Below are positions 10,296 through 22,325 of a DNA stretch of 64,000 nucleotides, in pieces. Source of the stretch: Morella rubra. Lineage: Eukaryota > Streptophyta > Magnoliopsida > Fagales > Myricaceae. The stretch spans positions 13,985,811 through 14,049,810 of the forward strand of contig CM025852.1 in the NCBI GenBank assembly GCA_003952965.2, written 5' to 3'. A program made the position numbers and the translations under genes. Within the stretch, counting starts at the first letter, position 1, and each line of letters opens with the position of its first letter. The notes beneath the pieces are model-generated. The model was not told the origin of the DNA, searched no databases, and saw only the letters and a program-made list of their open reading frames with translations.

Positions 10296-11544
10296 GCGTT
10301 TGTGGCCCTGTAAAGTTCACCTTTTAAAGTTGTGGAAGGCACTTCCTTTTATTGCCTATACTCTTCTTCTATGTTGGCTTCCCTCTGCTTGTCTATGTCA
10401 CAGAACCCAGAAGAAAGAACCAAATGAAGGGGCTAACTGGAATTGCACTAGTAAATACAAATTCCCAGGAAAAAAATAATGCAAATGCCTTGCCCTGTCA
10501 GATTTACATCTTTGCTCTTCAGAAGCCTTAGTAGAAATAACAATGAGCAAAAAGCAGAAACGATCTCTGAGTTTTCATCCCTTTGCCTGTGATAAAGCAT
10601 CTTCGTTCAGCAGTACATCATTTCATTTCAGGTTCAACCATTTGCATCCCAAATTCAGAATTCAGACAACAATCTCCCCTGCTTCGTCTTCTAATGATTG
10701 CCAGTTTCATGATCAACGCAAATGCTACCACATGAAATTAAAATATTAAATGGAATAGAAAAAGGAAAAGAGAAATGTTCTTTGAAAAAAAGGATTAGTC
10801 AGGTTTCAGGGACTGAGCATGATTGTGTTTGCCTGACTGGAAAATTCACCCATTTGGGTTTCACTTGATCCAACAATCCTAAAACTAGATTTTATTAACT
10901 TTTATAACTGACAGCAACTGTTATTCCAATATGACAATCGATTTACATGCCTGTTTTGCTTCTTGTTATGAACTGCATAGCAGGTGATGACCCCTCTAAT
11001 TAAGGTGGCGTGCCATCTTATGGGAGTCGCCTGACAATCAGAAGTAAAAGTGAATGTTGAGATCATTAAAATCCCAGAAGAAACCTGTGAGATCCTCAAC
11101 AAAGTAAGAGTGCAATAAAGACAGACAAGAGAGAAGTCAAAGTAACGAAGGTAGGCCAGGCCTGAAAATTTTGGAATTGGAAACATACATAGGTTGTTCT
11201 CTTTCGACCAATGGAACTTAAACAGATGATGATTCATATCGTCCCTTGAGAAAGGGACATCCTGTTATATGTAGTACATGCTTTTATTTCGTACAGATTT
11301 GGACTTAAAAAGATAGCTAGGATAGGATGTTTTAATCAATTAAATATTGTTTCCAGGTGTTTGCCTTATATATCTCAGTTTAAAAGACAAAGGCATTAAA
11401 AGGGGAATGGAAATACCTCAGGTTTTATCCCCTGAATGAAAATGCTAACAAGCTCATTCATTGATAGTTTTATACAGAGGCTTAAGCTATCTGTTTTCAT
11501 TTTTCCAAAGCACAAGGAACAGAAAAGGGGATAGGGGAAAAGTT
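10296..11544. other. 3' flank and unassigned non-coding DNA
   Basis: The first few hundred bases should contain the 3' UTR of the 168-residue gene; no clear polyadenylation site was chosen. Open frames at 10543-10749 and at 10902-11237 (minus) show no recognisable features. Nothing else was identified. Confidence 0.3.
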
Positions 11545-11870
11545 ACAACTCTCAATCATTCTTTTGAAGCTGATCCTGTTCATCATAAATGATCCGCTTA
11601 CCCCAAAATGACCTAGCCCAATAGGAAAATCTCAATTCATTGGGCCTTTCAATGCAGTCAAATAGAAAGCCCCAAGGGCGCCATATTCTAGGAGCCCAAA
11701 CTATGTGATCGAATAAATCATTCTCTATCTGTTGCGGGTCAAAGACTCCTTCTCATTCCCCTTCTTCAAACTCTGATTCGTACGGAGAAATATCTGATCA
11801 ACGATAGAACAAGGTCCATTTTGCATCATATCTAAGGGATTTCTTGGTTCGGGTTGAAGAAGCAATGTCA
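11545..11870 (-). pseudogene. ycf2: Nuclear plastid DNA: fragment of chloroplast ycf2
   Basis: On the minus strand the sequence translates into a stretch of the very large chloroplast protein Ycf2, including [34 protein letters not shown] and KRIIYDE. Ycf2 is part of a plastid AAA-type import motor complex. Here it is broken: stops occur after FEEGE and after LQKND, and a few residues are missing before YESEF. The piece is only about 325 bases with ordinary nuclear sequence on both sides, so it is a nuclear insertion of plastid DNA (NUPT), not a working gene. The left limit is where the ycf2 reading ends in stops; the right limit is approximate. Confidence 0.85.
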
Positions 11871-13150
11871 CTTGATCATTATTTCAGCAGTAGTGTATTG
11901 TTCTACAAAGCTAAGATCCAAAATATGAAAGAAAGGTGATTCCACAATTCTACCACCTAGTAAATTCTGTTTTCCTTAATCCCGCTACATATCGTTCCAG
12001 CTAAGGAATGAGAAACCTTTCTCTTATTTCATAAATCTAATTTTTGTTTCATTGGAAAATCCATCTTAGATGTGGAGGCCAGGAAACATCAGTGTATATC
12101 TATCATCTAAGCTATCTAGTTATGTAAATAGTTTTTCTACTTTGCCACTCAGTCACCCAATACGTCACTTCTTCCACTGCAGCAACATAAGCAAGCATTA
12201 TACAAAAGTTTTCTTCTTCACCTCTTAATACCAGATATAAAGAATCATTCTACAAGCACCCTTGCTTCGAAAGACACTTCCATTAGAACTTGCTACCACT
12301 CAGCTTCCCTCTAAATTTTGTACCTTTGGACGATATTTTAGATCTCAATTAGTAGCACCCAATAATCTTAGATGTACTTTCCAAAGAAGATGGCCACCAG
12401 ATAGTTTTTTAAAAAATCCAGTAGTTGTTCATACTTAAGCTGTACCCATGCTTCCTAAGGGGCCGTCTATCAGGTCGAATCCACATTTAAATGCCTGCCG
12501 CTATAAACACAGCTCTAAGCCCCATGAACAAACCATACCAAGCCTAAGCAATCTGAGTTCCTCATTTATTTTTTAACAGTTCCAACGGCTTGGAGATGAA
12601 ATTGCAATAAAAGTATAGTTTGTGGGGTGAGTTGCAACGAGTTAAAATTTGTGAAAGTATTTGAGAATTGAGTGTTAGTTTAAGAGAAAAATTTGTAATT
12701 TGCCCAAAAAAGAATCTAAATAAGACATAAATTTTGATATAACACAAGATAAAACATAAATTATGGCTAACAGAGATGACTCTAGTCCTGCATATGTGAG
12801 CATTTATAGAAAATGCTTGTGCAAGTTACCTCCCAAAAAAAATGTTGTAAAATATTAATATATATTTTTTTATATTGTGAATGCTTTGGTGGATAGAGTA
12901 TCACGTTGGAGGGTGATGAAATGTGAGCATTTTGTAAGCTAAAGTGATTAGATCAAATCGTTAATATTTTGGTTAGTTGTGATTGTGCGATCTCTTGATC
13001 GTGGGATCCTATTAAACTATTTGAAAATAGGTGCAATCCAAAGGTCAAATTTAAATTATAAACTGATTGAAGAATGAGCGATCAAGATCAAGTGATCTTT
13101 GATCTAATAGATGAAATTTCAATCCTATTCATTTGAAATGGTATGTCCAT
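11871..13150. other. Unassigned non-coding DNA
   Basis: No gene or mobile element could be supported. The first part may include more decayed organelle DNA adjoining the ycf2 fragment, but I could not recognise it. The part after 12540 is AT-rich. Confidence 0.25.
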
Positions 13151-13760
13151 TAACGAAATGGCACCTCTTCCTTAAGAGTTATTCGTTCGTGGAAAAAGTT
13201 CTTTTCCACATGAAGAGGTAGCCTTTGGTGACAAAGAGGTACACGTTCAACGAAAAGGTACATGTTCACAATGGAAAGGTATTTGTTTACAAAGAGGCTG
13301 CACTTGTTGACGAAGAGTCACCACATTTGGTGAAAAAGTGTCTCAACATCTATAAATAGGCATCCTATAATTTACAACAAGGAAAATTGCACTCAAACTC
13401 TCTCTCTTTCTTCTAAGCATTCTACACTCCTAAAAACATCTTTCTTTCTTAAATTATCATATTCTATTTAGTATAATTCTAATTTCTTGGCTACAATAGT
13501 ACAATCTGAGGGTACTCTAGTCTAACTTCGTTAGTGTAAAACGCTGTTAGACAACAAATAGGTAATATGGGCTTCCTTGAATCTTGGAGGCAAACTTGCT
13601 TGAACCCAATTGCACACCATTGTACATACTTGTTGTATAGGACTGGTGGGGGCAAATATCATCTTATCGTCTTAAGGAAAGTGACTTTGTAATGGGCCTT
13701 GAAACAATTTCTTTGTTTCATTTGTTTGTCCACAACAAATTTGGTCTATCTCTCATCAAA
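13151..13760 (+). promoter_or_regulatory. LTR-like promoter region: degenerate repeats and TATA box
   Basis: Between 13190 and 13330 a degenerate motif of about 20 bases is repeated, built on AAAGAGGTACACGTT, AAAAGGTACATGTT, GAAAGGTATTTGTTTAC and similar. It is followed by TATAAATA at 13351-13358 and a CT-rich start region (13399-13412). Repeated enhancer-like units just before a TATA box, followed by a non-coding leader, are typical of plant retrotransposon LTRs. No second LTR, primer-binding site or gag was found, so a solo or relic LTR is only a possibility. Confidence 0.4.
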
Positions 13761-13937
13761 TCCACCAACGAAAAATCCAAGACACAACACGAGAGTTCCA
13801 GGAAGCGTGGCTAAAAAGAAAAAAAGTTCTACAAATCAGGAAGTTAGTTATAGTTTGTAAATGAGTTCGTCAGATCTTCATATATTGGATGTAATAGTTT
13901 TGGACATTAATACAGATAGGTGAGATGTGTTTACACA

Positions 13938-14259
13938 TACTGAACTAACCCAAGATGTGCCCACAAAGCAGCCACATCACTCTTCTTCTTCTAAGTCATT
14001 CTCCACCTCAATAGTCTTTCTAGAACAGTCTAGAGTCATGTAAATTTTCAAATATTGTTTGTTGTGATTCTGTTGTAATTCTCGGGCTGCTTTTGTAACC
14101 GAATGTCAGTGGTCCCCTCACCCTCAGGTTACGCACGCCAGGTGCTCAGTGTATCACCTGTACAGTTTTTTGGAATCTTCTTTAAGTGTATATATTATAC
14201 ACCTCCTGTAATATTGTTCTTTGACATGAATGAAATATAGATGACTCTTCATTCTATTA
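13938..14259 (+). repeat. Copia 5' LTR (322 bp)
   Basis: It starts TACTGAACTAAC and ends TTCATTCTATTA, immediately before the primer-binding site. A TATA-like GTATATATTATAC is near 14190. Its boundary is fixed by the ACACA target duplication on the left. Confidence 0.92.
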
Positions 14260-14272
14260 TGGTATCAGAGCC
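14260..14272 (+). promoter_or_regulatory. Copia primer-binding site
   Basis: TGGTATCAGAGCC matches the complement of the 3' end of plant initiator methionine tRNA, the standard primer for copia reverse transcription. It abuts the LTR with no gap. Confidence 0.92.
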
Positions 14273-14290
14273 ACAGTGACTAACGTCTTC

Positions 14291-17200
14291 ATGGCTCAAG
14301 CAAATCCAAACTCAGGGAACTCCAGCAGTGACATCATCTCATCTTCTCCTTCTCTTCTTCCCCAAAATATCTCCCATATTCTCTCTGTCAAGCTTAATGC
14401 TGATAACTACCTTTTATGGCGTGCCCAGATCTCCCCTTATTTACGCGGTCAAGAGCTCTATCACTTTGTTGATGGCTCAGTCTCTCCTCCATCACCTACC
14501 CTTCTCTCCTCTTCTGGTAATGCCCATGCTCCTAACCCAGCCTACCAAAAATGCACTGTACAGATCAGCTTATCCTATCTGCCCTTTTCTCCTCTCTTAC
14601 CGAACCTATTCTTGCTCAGGTTCTTTCCTCCACCACCTTTCATCAACTCTAGCTCTCCTTTGAGACTTTATTTACTGCTCAGTCTCAGGCCAAAGTTTTT
14701 CAAATTCGATATCAGCTCAATACCATCCGCAAAGGCTCTCTTTCCATTTCTGATTACTATCACAAGATTCGTTTACTCTCTGACACTCTCACTACTGCCG
14801 GTGAACCTCTTCGAGACTCCGAGTTTGTCTCTTATCTTCTTACTGGTTTGGGCTCTGACTACGAATCCTTTGTCACCTCTGTGACCACTCGTTCTCAACC
14901 TATTACCTCCCTTGAGTTGTTCAACCTGCTGCTTACCTTTGAGAGTCATCTCTCTCACACTACCACTTTACAAACATCCTCCAACATGCTTCTGCCAACC
15001 TCACCAACCAACTTTGGTTTTAACAGAACGCGGTGCTCTTGTGGTCATGGCGGTCGTGGTTGGGGTCCCCTGGTCGAGGAGGCCGTGGTGTGGTCAGCAA
15101 TTTTCTCTGTCATCCGCTGCTGCTTCTCCGAAGCCAACTTGCCAGGTCTGCAGCAAAGTTGGTCATGTAGCTCTTCAGTGCTACAACCGTTTCAACCATG
15201 CTTTTCAATACACTGCTCCTCCATCCATGGCTGCTCATTTCACCAGTGCTTCCTCCTCTCCATCCGACGCTTATTGTATCCTGATATTGCTGCGACAAAT
15301 CATCTCACTCATGAGCTGGACAATCTCCACATTTCTTCTGAATTTTATCATGGTGGCGAACAAATTCGGGTTGGTGATGGGTCCAGTTTTCCCATCACTC
15401 ACGCTGGTGACTTCTCTCTTTCAACGGGTTCCTCCTCTTTTCCTTTTATGTCAATTACTCTGTATTCCCTCTATTACCAAAAACTTTTTTCCGTCAGCAG
15501 TTCTATCTTGACAATAATGTCTTTTTTGAATTTCACTCGTCTCATTTTTGTCTGAAGGACAACCAGGCCCGCAAGCTTCTTCTCTAAGGCCCACCCGTAA
15601 TGGTTTATACCATTTTCCTCCGCCTACATCTTCATCCTCCTCTGCTTGCGTTGGTGAAAGGACTACTGTTGCTCACTGGCACAAGCGTCTTGGTCATCCG
15701 TCTCTTTAGCTTGTCAGCGTATTTTACATTCCAAGTGCCTCCCGTTCCTTCCTACTAAGGCTGACTTTTTTTGTCAAGAGTGTCCTCTTGCTAAATGTCA
15801 CTAGCTTCCTTTTCCCCTAGTGTTCATCGTTTCTGTTTCTCCTTTACAATTAATTTTTGTTGATGTTTGGGGTCCCTCTCCCTATATATCAAGAGACGGG
15901 TTTCGCTACTTCATTTCTTTTGTTGACAATTTTAGTCGCTTTACATGGTTTTATCCTCTTGCCTCTAAAGGCGATGCTACTGTTACATTCACTACTTTTC
16001 AGACTCATGTTGAGCGCTTTTTGACTCTAAAATTAAAATAGTTCAAAGTGATTGGGGTGGTGAATTTCGTCCCCTTCATCGTCGTTTACAGCAGTAAGGC
16101 ATTTCTCACCGCCTCTCATGCCCTCACACACATCAACAAAATGGGACCGTTGAACGTAAACACCGTTATATTGTCGAAACCGAGCTTGCTCTCTTTACCC
16201 CTGCCTCTCTCCCTTACACGTTTTGGGCTAATGCTTTTCACACTGCCACTTATCTTATTAATCTCCTTCCTTCTCTCTCTTTAAATCACAAGTCTCCCCA
16301 TCAATTACTTTACAAAACTGATCCGGATTACAAATTTCTTAAAGTATTTGACTGTCAATGCTGGCCCAATTTACGTCCCTACAATAATCATAAAATTCAC
16401 TACAAATCTCTTCCTTCCCTTTTCTTAGGCTATAGCCCAGCCCATAAAGGCTACAACTGTCTTCATGTGCCCACGAATAGAATGTATCTTTCACGTGATG
16501 TGGTCTTTAATGAATCTCTTTTTCCTTTTTCTCTCACTACGTGTCCCACACCACCTTCACCTCCCACTCACGTGTCTTTACCTCTCCTTCCCCCTTCGAT
16601 CCTTGGCCCTGCACCTGCCTCTCTTTCTTCTACTTCCACGCCGACCCCTTCTGTCCCCTTTTCTCCTTCTTTCTCTCCCGTGTCTTCCCCTGCCCCCGTG
16701 CCCCCTCCTGTACCTCCTCTGCCTCCTGTTATTCCTCCTCGTTCTCCTATTTTCACCCGCTCTTACACCAACTTTAGTCGACCCCGTGTCCTCACTGATG
16801 GTCAAATTTTCTACCCATCTCTCCAACTCTCACCATCACTACTGAGGTCCCTGAAGAACCCAGCTCCTATACAGTTGCTGCTCATCATCAGGAGTGGCAT
16901 AAGGCTATGACCAGTGAATTTCAGACTCTTCTTCAGAGCCAAACGTGGACTTTGGTTTCCCCTCCTTCTGCTAACATCGTTGGTTGCAGGTGGGTTTTTC
17001 GCACCAAACGTTGTGCTGATGGGTCTCTTGAGCGATGTAAGGCCAGACTTGTGGCCAAAGGCTTCCATCAGCGTGAGGGGATCGACTACTCTGATACTTT
17101 CAGCCCGGTTGTCAAGCCTACCACAATTCGCACTATTCTTTCTCTTGTTGCCGCTCAGCATTGGCCCTTGCGATAGATAGACATTTAGAATGCCTTCCTT

Positions 17201-18412
17201 CATGGCGACTTGGCCGACTCTGTCTATATGGCTCAGCCTTCTGGTTTTATTCATCTGGACTTCCCTAACCATGCTTGCAAACTTCAGAAGGCCATTTATG
17301 GCCTAAAGCAAGCTCCCCGGGCTTGGTTTGCCAAGCTGAGTGCTTGCCTCCTCGACTTTGGTTTTGCTGCTGCACAATCAGATCCTTCTCTATTTGTCTA
17401 TCGGCAAAATTTCGTTGTGATTTATGCCTTGGTCTATGTTGACGATATTGTCCTTACTTCGAACACTACCTCCAATATCACTGCTCTCGTTGATTTTCTG
17501 AGTTCGGCGTTCCCAGTTAAAGATCTTAGTGTGCTGTCTTATTTTCTTAGTGTTGAAGTCTCCTCCCTCTCCTCTAGTATCCTTCTATCTCAGTGCAAGT
17601 ATATTTTTGACTTGCTTCAGCGCACCAACATACTTTCTGCCAAAGGTATTTCTTCTCCCATGGCTTCCTCCACCCGTTTGTCTGTTACTGATTCACTAGA
17701 ATTTTTCTATACCACTATTTACCTAAGCATTGTGGGTAGTCTACAATAGCTCTCCCTTACTCGGCCCGATGTTGCCTTTGTTGTCAACAAAGTTTGTCAA
17801 TTTATGCATTGCCCCAAAGCTCCTTATTGGCAAGCTGTCAAAAGGATCCTGCTTTATCTTAAATAGATGTTGAATTTTGGTTTGTTTATTCTCCACTCTT
17901 CCTCCTTTTCGCTTCAAGCTTTCTCTGATGTGGATTGGGCGAGCTGTCTTGACGACCGCCGCTCTATTGGAGGCTTTTGTATTTTTCTTGGTGCTAATCT
18001 GGTCTCGTGGGGGTCTCACAAGCAACATACAGTGGTCCCCTCTAGTACTGAGGCGGAGTACAAATCATTAGCCAATGCCACTGCCGATCTCTTATAGGTG
18101 CAGACTCTCCTCGGTGAACTTGGAGTCTACCATCACTCTTCTCCAACATTGTGGTGTGATAATCTTGGTACCACTTATTTGTCTGCTAATCCAGTTTTGC
18201 ATTCGTGCACCAAACATATGGACATCGATTTCCACTTTGTCTATGATTGAGTGGCTGCTAAGACCCTTCAAGTCTCCTTCATCTTTGGTCAAGATCAGAT
18301 TGCTGATGTGCTCACTAAACCACTCTCTCCAACACATTTTGTTGCTCTTCATCTGAGTCTAGCTGTTGTTGACACACCGCTTGACTCGAGGGGGCGTATT
18401 GAACTAACATAA
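14291..18412 (+). pseudogene. Copia gag-pol polyprotein, multiple frameshifts and stops
   Basis: The likely start is the ATG at 14291 (MAQANPNSG). Gag follows, with KLNADNYLLWRAQ and YLRGQELYHFVDG, then a frame change near 14550. Further gag in another frame includes TGLGSDYESFVTSV. A CCHC zinc knuckle (CQVCSKVGHVALQC) lies near 15150 in yet another frame. A degenerate protease motif YPDIAATNHLT follows near 15280. Integrase core starts near 15840 (FVDVWGPSP, then FVDNFSRFTWFYPL). Reverse transcriptase runs from about 16900 (GCRWVFRTK, KARLVAKGF) and carries the catalytic YVDDI near 17440. RNase H includes [10 protein letters not shown] near 18050 and ADVLTKPL near 18305. The last frame ends at a TAA at 18412 inside the 3' LTR. 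Stops near 17175 and 17748 and many shifts make it non-functional as written. Confidence 0.9.
18381..18396 (+). promoter_or_regulatory. Copia polypurine tract
   Basis: The purine-rich GAGGGGGCG ends directly at the 3' LTR start. It is where plus-strand DNA synthesis of the element would be primed. Confidence 0.8.
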
Positions 18413-18717
18413 GATGTGCCCACAAAGCAGCCACATCACTCTTCTTCTTCCAAGTCATTCTCCACCTCAGCAGTCCCTCTAGAATAGTCTGGAGTCACGT
18501 AACTTTTCAAATATTGTTTATTGTGATTCTGTTGTAATCCTCGGGCTGCTTTTGTAACCGAATGTCAATGGTCCCCTCACCCTCAGGTTACGCACACCAG
18601 GTGATTGGTGTATCACCTGTACAGTTTTTGGAATCTTCTTTAAGTGTATATATTATACATCTCCTGTAATATTGTTCTTTGACATGAATGAAATATAGAT
18701 GACTCTTCATTCTATTA
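18397..18717 (+). repeat. Copia 3' LTR (321 bp)
   Basis: It starts TATTGAACTAAC and ends TTCATTCTATTA, followed by the ACACA target duplication. Its last 57 bases (from 18661) recur at 21532-21588 at the start of the second tandem copy of the downstream region. Confidence 0.92.
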
Positions 18718-19437
18718 ACACATAACATGCAGAGCGCTCAAACTGAGCAAGAGACCTTGAATTCCATGTAAGACGAACAACCAGATTCTTTTCTTTGTTA
18801 TTTCAAATGCAATTTGTAAGCAACATCTAAATTAGATCACTCCGATACCATCGGTAAATACGCTCGTGTCTTTTCTCTTGGACTAACCTTTGGATTGATT
18901 TGATTTGGGGTTCATGTAAGGTGGCCTTTTGACAGGGTAACTAAACCCCAACATATACATACAATGGTGCAGAAACCATAAAACCCACCAATTTATCATA
19001 TGGTAGTGGAGAAACTTACAAGCTAATGTATATCAATCCCGTGAAAAACTTCCAAAAAAGATGTTATTTTAAGCAATTTGCTCTAATTGTAATTGTGGGT
19101 TTTCAGTTGATTGTAATCTCAACATGTTGATAAAGTAGGATAAAAATAATAATAATACTCATGGAAAGGAACTTATCATGATCAAAAAGTTGAGACATAA
19201 AAACATTTAATTGACTTTTTGAGCACATGCACGCTTTGATCAAAGGAGCCAATGAAGGAGTTCTGGCATCATATGATTTCTGGTATAAACAAGGTGCAGA
19301 CCACGTTTTCCGACTGAAATCCAGACCGCCTCCTGTTCATCGAAGCCTATAAACATGTCACTGACATCAGGGGTTCGGTTTCAGTGGACTATCAACACTA
19401 CACAAAAGTTCAACTTCAATACAGAGAGAAAAGGAGA

Positions 19438-19456
19438 GGGGGGGGGGGGGGGGGGG
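19438..19456 (+). repeat. Homopolymer run of 19 G
   Basis: An uninterrupted G run in copy A. The matching run in copy B has 22 G. Such runs are hard to sequence, and the copies disagree by many small indels within about 150 bases on each side. Confidence 0.95.
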
Positions 19457-20334
19457 AATTCAATGCCCCGACTCCAAGTAACAATAAAGAGGTTATTAAC
19501 AATCGTAGCAACGAAGAAATTGTGTAAATAGAGGTGGTCACAGACAGACTCAGAGTTAAGGAAGGTCATAGACTCATAGCAGTCTTGCCTTTTCTTTCCC
19601 GTCAGTCGTGAGTGGCGCGCACTATGACAGAAAGTAACGATAAAACGTGATGTTTCTGTCAATTATATGAGCTGCTAAGCTCTAAAAGTTGCAGTAAAGT
19701 TGATGTACCAGACGCACTCGGGAGTGAAATACCCATAAACCGTGAACATGCCAATTGTTTACTAATTCTTTATCTGTGATTGAAAAGCGAACGCGGAAGC
19801 TTTCTACTCCCAAGGGTCGTTGAGGTCTAATATCACGTCTTTTGCCTCAAGTTGCGTGTTGTCTCAGCTTTCCTTAGCGCTAAACATGCTACTTTTTCTT
19901 TTCCAATAGGCCAAAAAAAGAAATGACTCTCCGCCCAACCTAACAAAGTAATGTCAAATAAGTTCGTTAGCTACCACTATTAATACGTTAAACTCTCGAA
20001 CTTAGAAAATCAATCAATTTACTCTTTAAAATAAAATTCGACTCATTTTATAACACATGTAATGCAATTTTGACAGATGAATTTTTTTTAAAGACATAAA
20101 TTATTGAAATTTAATAGTTTTATAACTCATTGTATTAAAGATGATAGTTGAGATTCTTATTTGAGAGTATTTTAATAGTTTGGAACCTTGAGAAGGCATA
20201 CAGACGAATTTTTAATTTTGGTACGTAAAAAAGGAAAGAACATGGCAGCATGAACAATAAGCTGATTCAAGATACTGACTCCCTACGAGAGTTAAATTGG
20301 TTAATTGAGGGCCTATCTTTTGTTTTTTTTTTTT

Positions 20335-20617
20335 GTTAAATACACTTTGCCCCCTTATCTTTGGGGTCATTTACACTTTGCACCTGATGTATTATTTTTG
20401 AGACATTGGACCTCTTAACTTACATATTTTTTCAACTTAGACCCCACACCCAAATTGCCTATTAATTTAGACGGATTCCGTCAAAACGTGGGGTGCAATG
20501 TGTACATACGCCTAAAGATAAGGGGGGCAATGTGTACATACGCCAAAAGATAAGGGGGCAATGTGTAAAAATTTTGACGGAATCAGTCTAATTAACAGCA
20601 ATTTGGGTGCGGGTTCC
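20335..20617. mobile_element. Truncated foldback MITE in copy A
   Basis: This is the left portion of the element found intact at 23186-23572. It begins GTTAAATACACTTTGCCCCC and runs into the second arm, ending at GGGTTCCA where the sequence jumps to unrelated DNA that in copy B lies beyond 24575. It therefore lost its right end by deletion. Confidence 0.8.
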
Positions 20618-22303
20618 ACTCGCCGACTTTTATTTATTCTATTTGTTTTGTTCTACCTTTGAAAGTCATCAGTATTAAAATGTTACATATTTAACGACCA
20701 AATGATGGATATCCAAGAAGATTATTTAATTATCTTCAATCCTTTTGTTCGATTCCAATTAACAATAAAAACAAAAAAAAAAAGAGTAGAAGTCTTAGAA
20801 AACAAGATCATAACATTTATGGTTTTACTTACTTTTCAGTTCATATACATCATTCATGCCACAAAAGCGTCGATTTAATCTAAATATGATTAATGTTAAT
20901 ATTTAAATTTGATATTTATTTTTATAGAGCGCGGTCGGAAATTTTGATAGTCTAGATTCTTCTTAATTGATCTCTTTCTACTATAGTTATGTCTAAACAG
21001 AAACTACTCTAACCTAGTTTCCTTACTCTTTTTGCATAGAAAGAAATTAATATACATTGTTAGTCGTATATGTTCTTGGGAACTAAAGTTTTTTTTTTAT
21101 TATTGGAAAACGTCACTTTAAGAATTAAAGACTTTTTTTTTATTAGAAATTTCACTTTGCACTCGCAAAATAATATTATATTAAATATTTATAAAACATG
21201 TCGCATGATTTTAATTATTTAAAAATATATAATGATGAGGATTTAATAAGAAAAATTTAAGTAATATTTGAGTATTAAAATTTTAAAATATATGAGTCAG
21301 TGAAAAAATTAGATTAGTTCACAGAAATAGTAAAAAAAATAAAAGATAAAAAATTTAAATAAATATTATAAAAAATAATTTAATAGTGAAAGATTATTTA
21401 TAATTTTTTTTTATTAAACAGAAAAAATCGCATTTACTTGTCCACGTAAAAAGTGAATTCCTTCCTCCTTATCTCCTAACATTAGTGACGAACTTTCCAA
21501 AAAAATTTTACACTGCTACTTTTTCTTTTCACTCCTGTAATATTGTTCTTTGACATGAATGAAATATAGATGACTCTTCATTCTATTAACACATAACATG
21601 CAGAGCGCTCAAACTGAGCAAGAGACCTTGAATTCCATGTAAGACGAACAACCAGATTCTTTTCTTTGTTATTTCAAATGCAATTTGTAAGCAACATCTA
21701 AATTAGATCACTCCGATACCATCGGTAAATACGCTCGTGTCTTTTCTCTTGGACTAACCTTTGGATTGATTTGATTTGGGGTTCATGTAAGGTGGCCTTT
21801 TGACAGGGTAACTAAACCCCAACATATACATACAATGGTGCAGAAACCATAAAACCCACCAATTTATCATATGGTAGTGGAGAAACTTACAAGCTAATGT
21901 ATATCAATCCCGTGAAAAACTTCCAAAAAAGATGTTATTTTAAGCAATTTGCTCTAATTGTAATTGTGGGTTTTCAGTTGATTGTAATCTCAACATGTTG
22001 ATAAAGTAGGATAAAAATAATAATAATACTCATGGAAAGGAACTTATCATGATCAAAAAGTTGAGACATAAAAACATTTAATTGACTTTTTGAGCACATG
22101 CACGCTTTGATCAAAGGAGCCAATGAAGGAGTTCTGGCATCATATGATTTCTGGTATAAACAAGGTGCAGACCACGTTTTCCGACTGAAATCCAGACCGC
22201 CTCCTGTTCATCGAAGCCTATAAACATGTCACTGACATCAGGGTTCGTTTCAGTGGATATCAACACTACACAAAAGTTCACTTCAATCAGAGAGAAAAGG
22301 AGA

Positions 22304-22325
22304 GGGGGGGGGGGGGGGGGGGGGG
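22304..22325 (+). repeat. Homopolymer run of 22 G
   Basis: The copy B counterpart of the G run at 19438. Confidence 0.95.

Larger units (their letters stand above)
13938..18717 (+). mobile_element. Ty1/copia LTR retrotransposon, complete structure, mutated
   Basis: This is a 4780-bp element bounded by LTRs at 13938-14259 and 18397-18717. It is flanked by five-base target duplications ACACA at 13933-13937 and 18718-18722. A primer-binding site TGGTATCAGAGCC directly follows the 5' LTR, and a purine-rich tract precedes the 3' LTR. Domain order is gag, protease, integrase, reverse transcriptase, RNase H, which defines copia. LTR ends are TA...TA, not the usual TG...CA. By my hand count the LTRs differ at about 20 of 321 positions, mostly C/T and G/A transitions, so it is not a very recent insertion. 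The coding region has many stops and shifts, so it is not autonomous. Confidence 0.95.
18661..21513. repeat. Tandem duplication, copy A (about 2.85 kb)
   Basis: This segment recurs at 21532-25522. It begins 57 bases before the end of the copia 3' LTR, so the duplication breakpoint is inside the LTR and the duplication is later than the copia insertion. Relative to copy B, copy A lacks about 1.1 kb between 20617 and 20626: the right part of a foldback MITE and a whole hAT MITE. No gene was recognised. Most differences outside that deletion are one- to few-base insertions or deletions, clustered around a 19-base G run. Confidence 0.9.

Noticed and set aside
12130..12400. Possible copia RNase H-like translation on the minus strand (AYVAAVEEVTYW)
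   Set aside because: Only a short resemblance, without other pol motifs nearby; could be chance.
16568..16826. Gly/Arg-rich open frames on the minus strand
   Set aside because: They are antisense shadows of a Ser/Pro-rich part of the copia polyprotein; no independent gene evidence.
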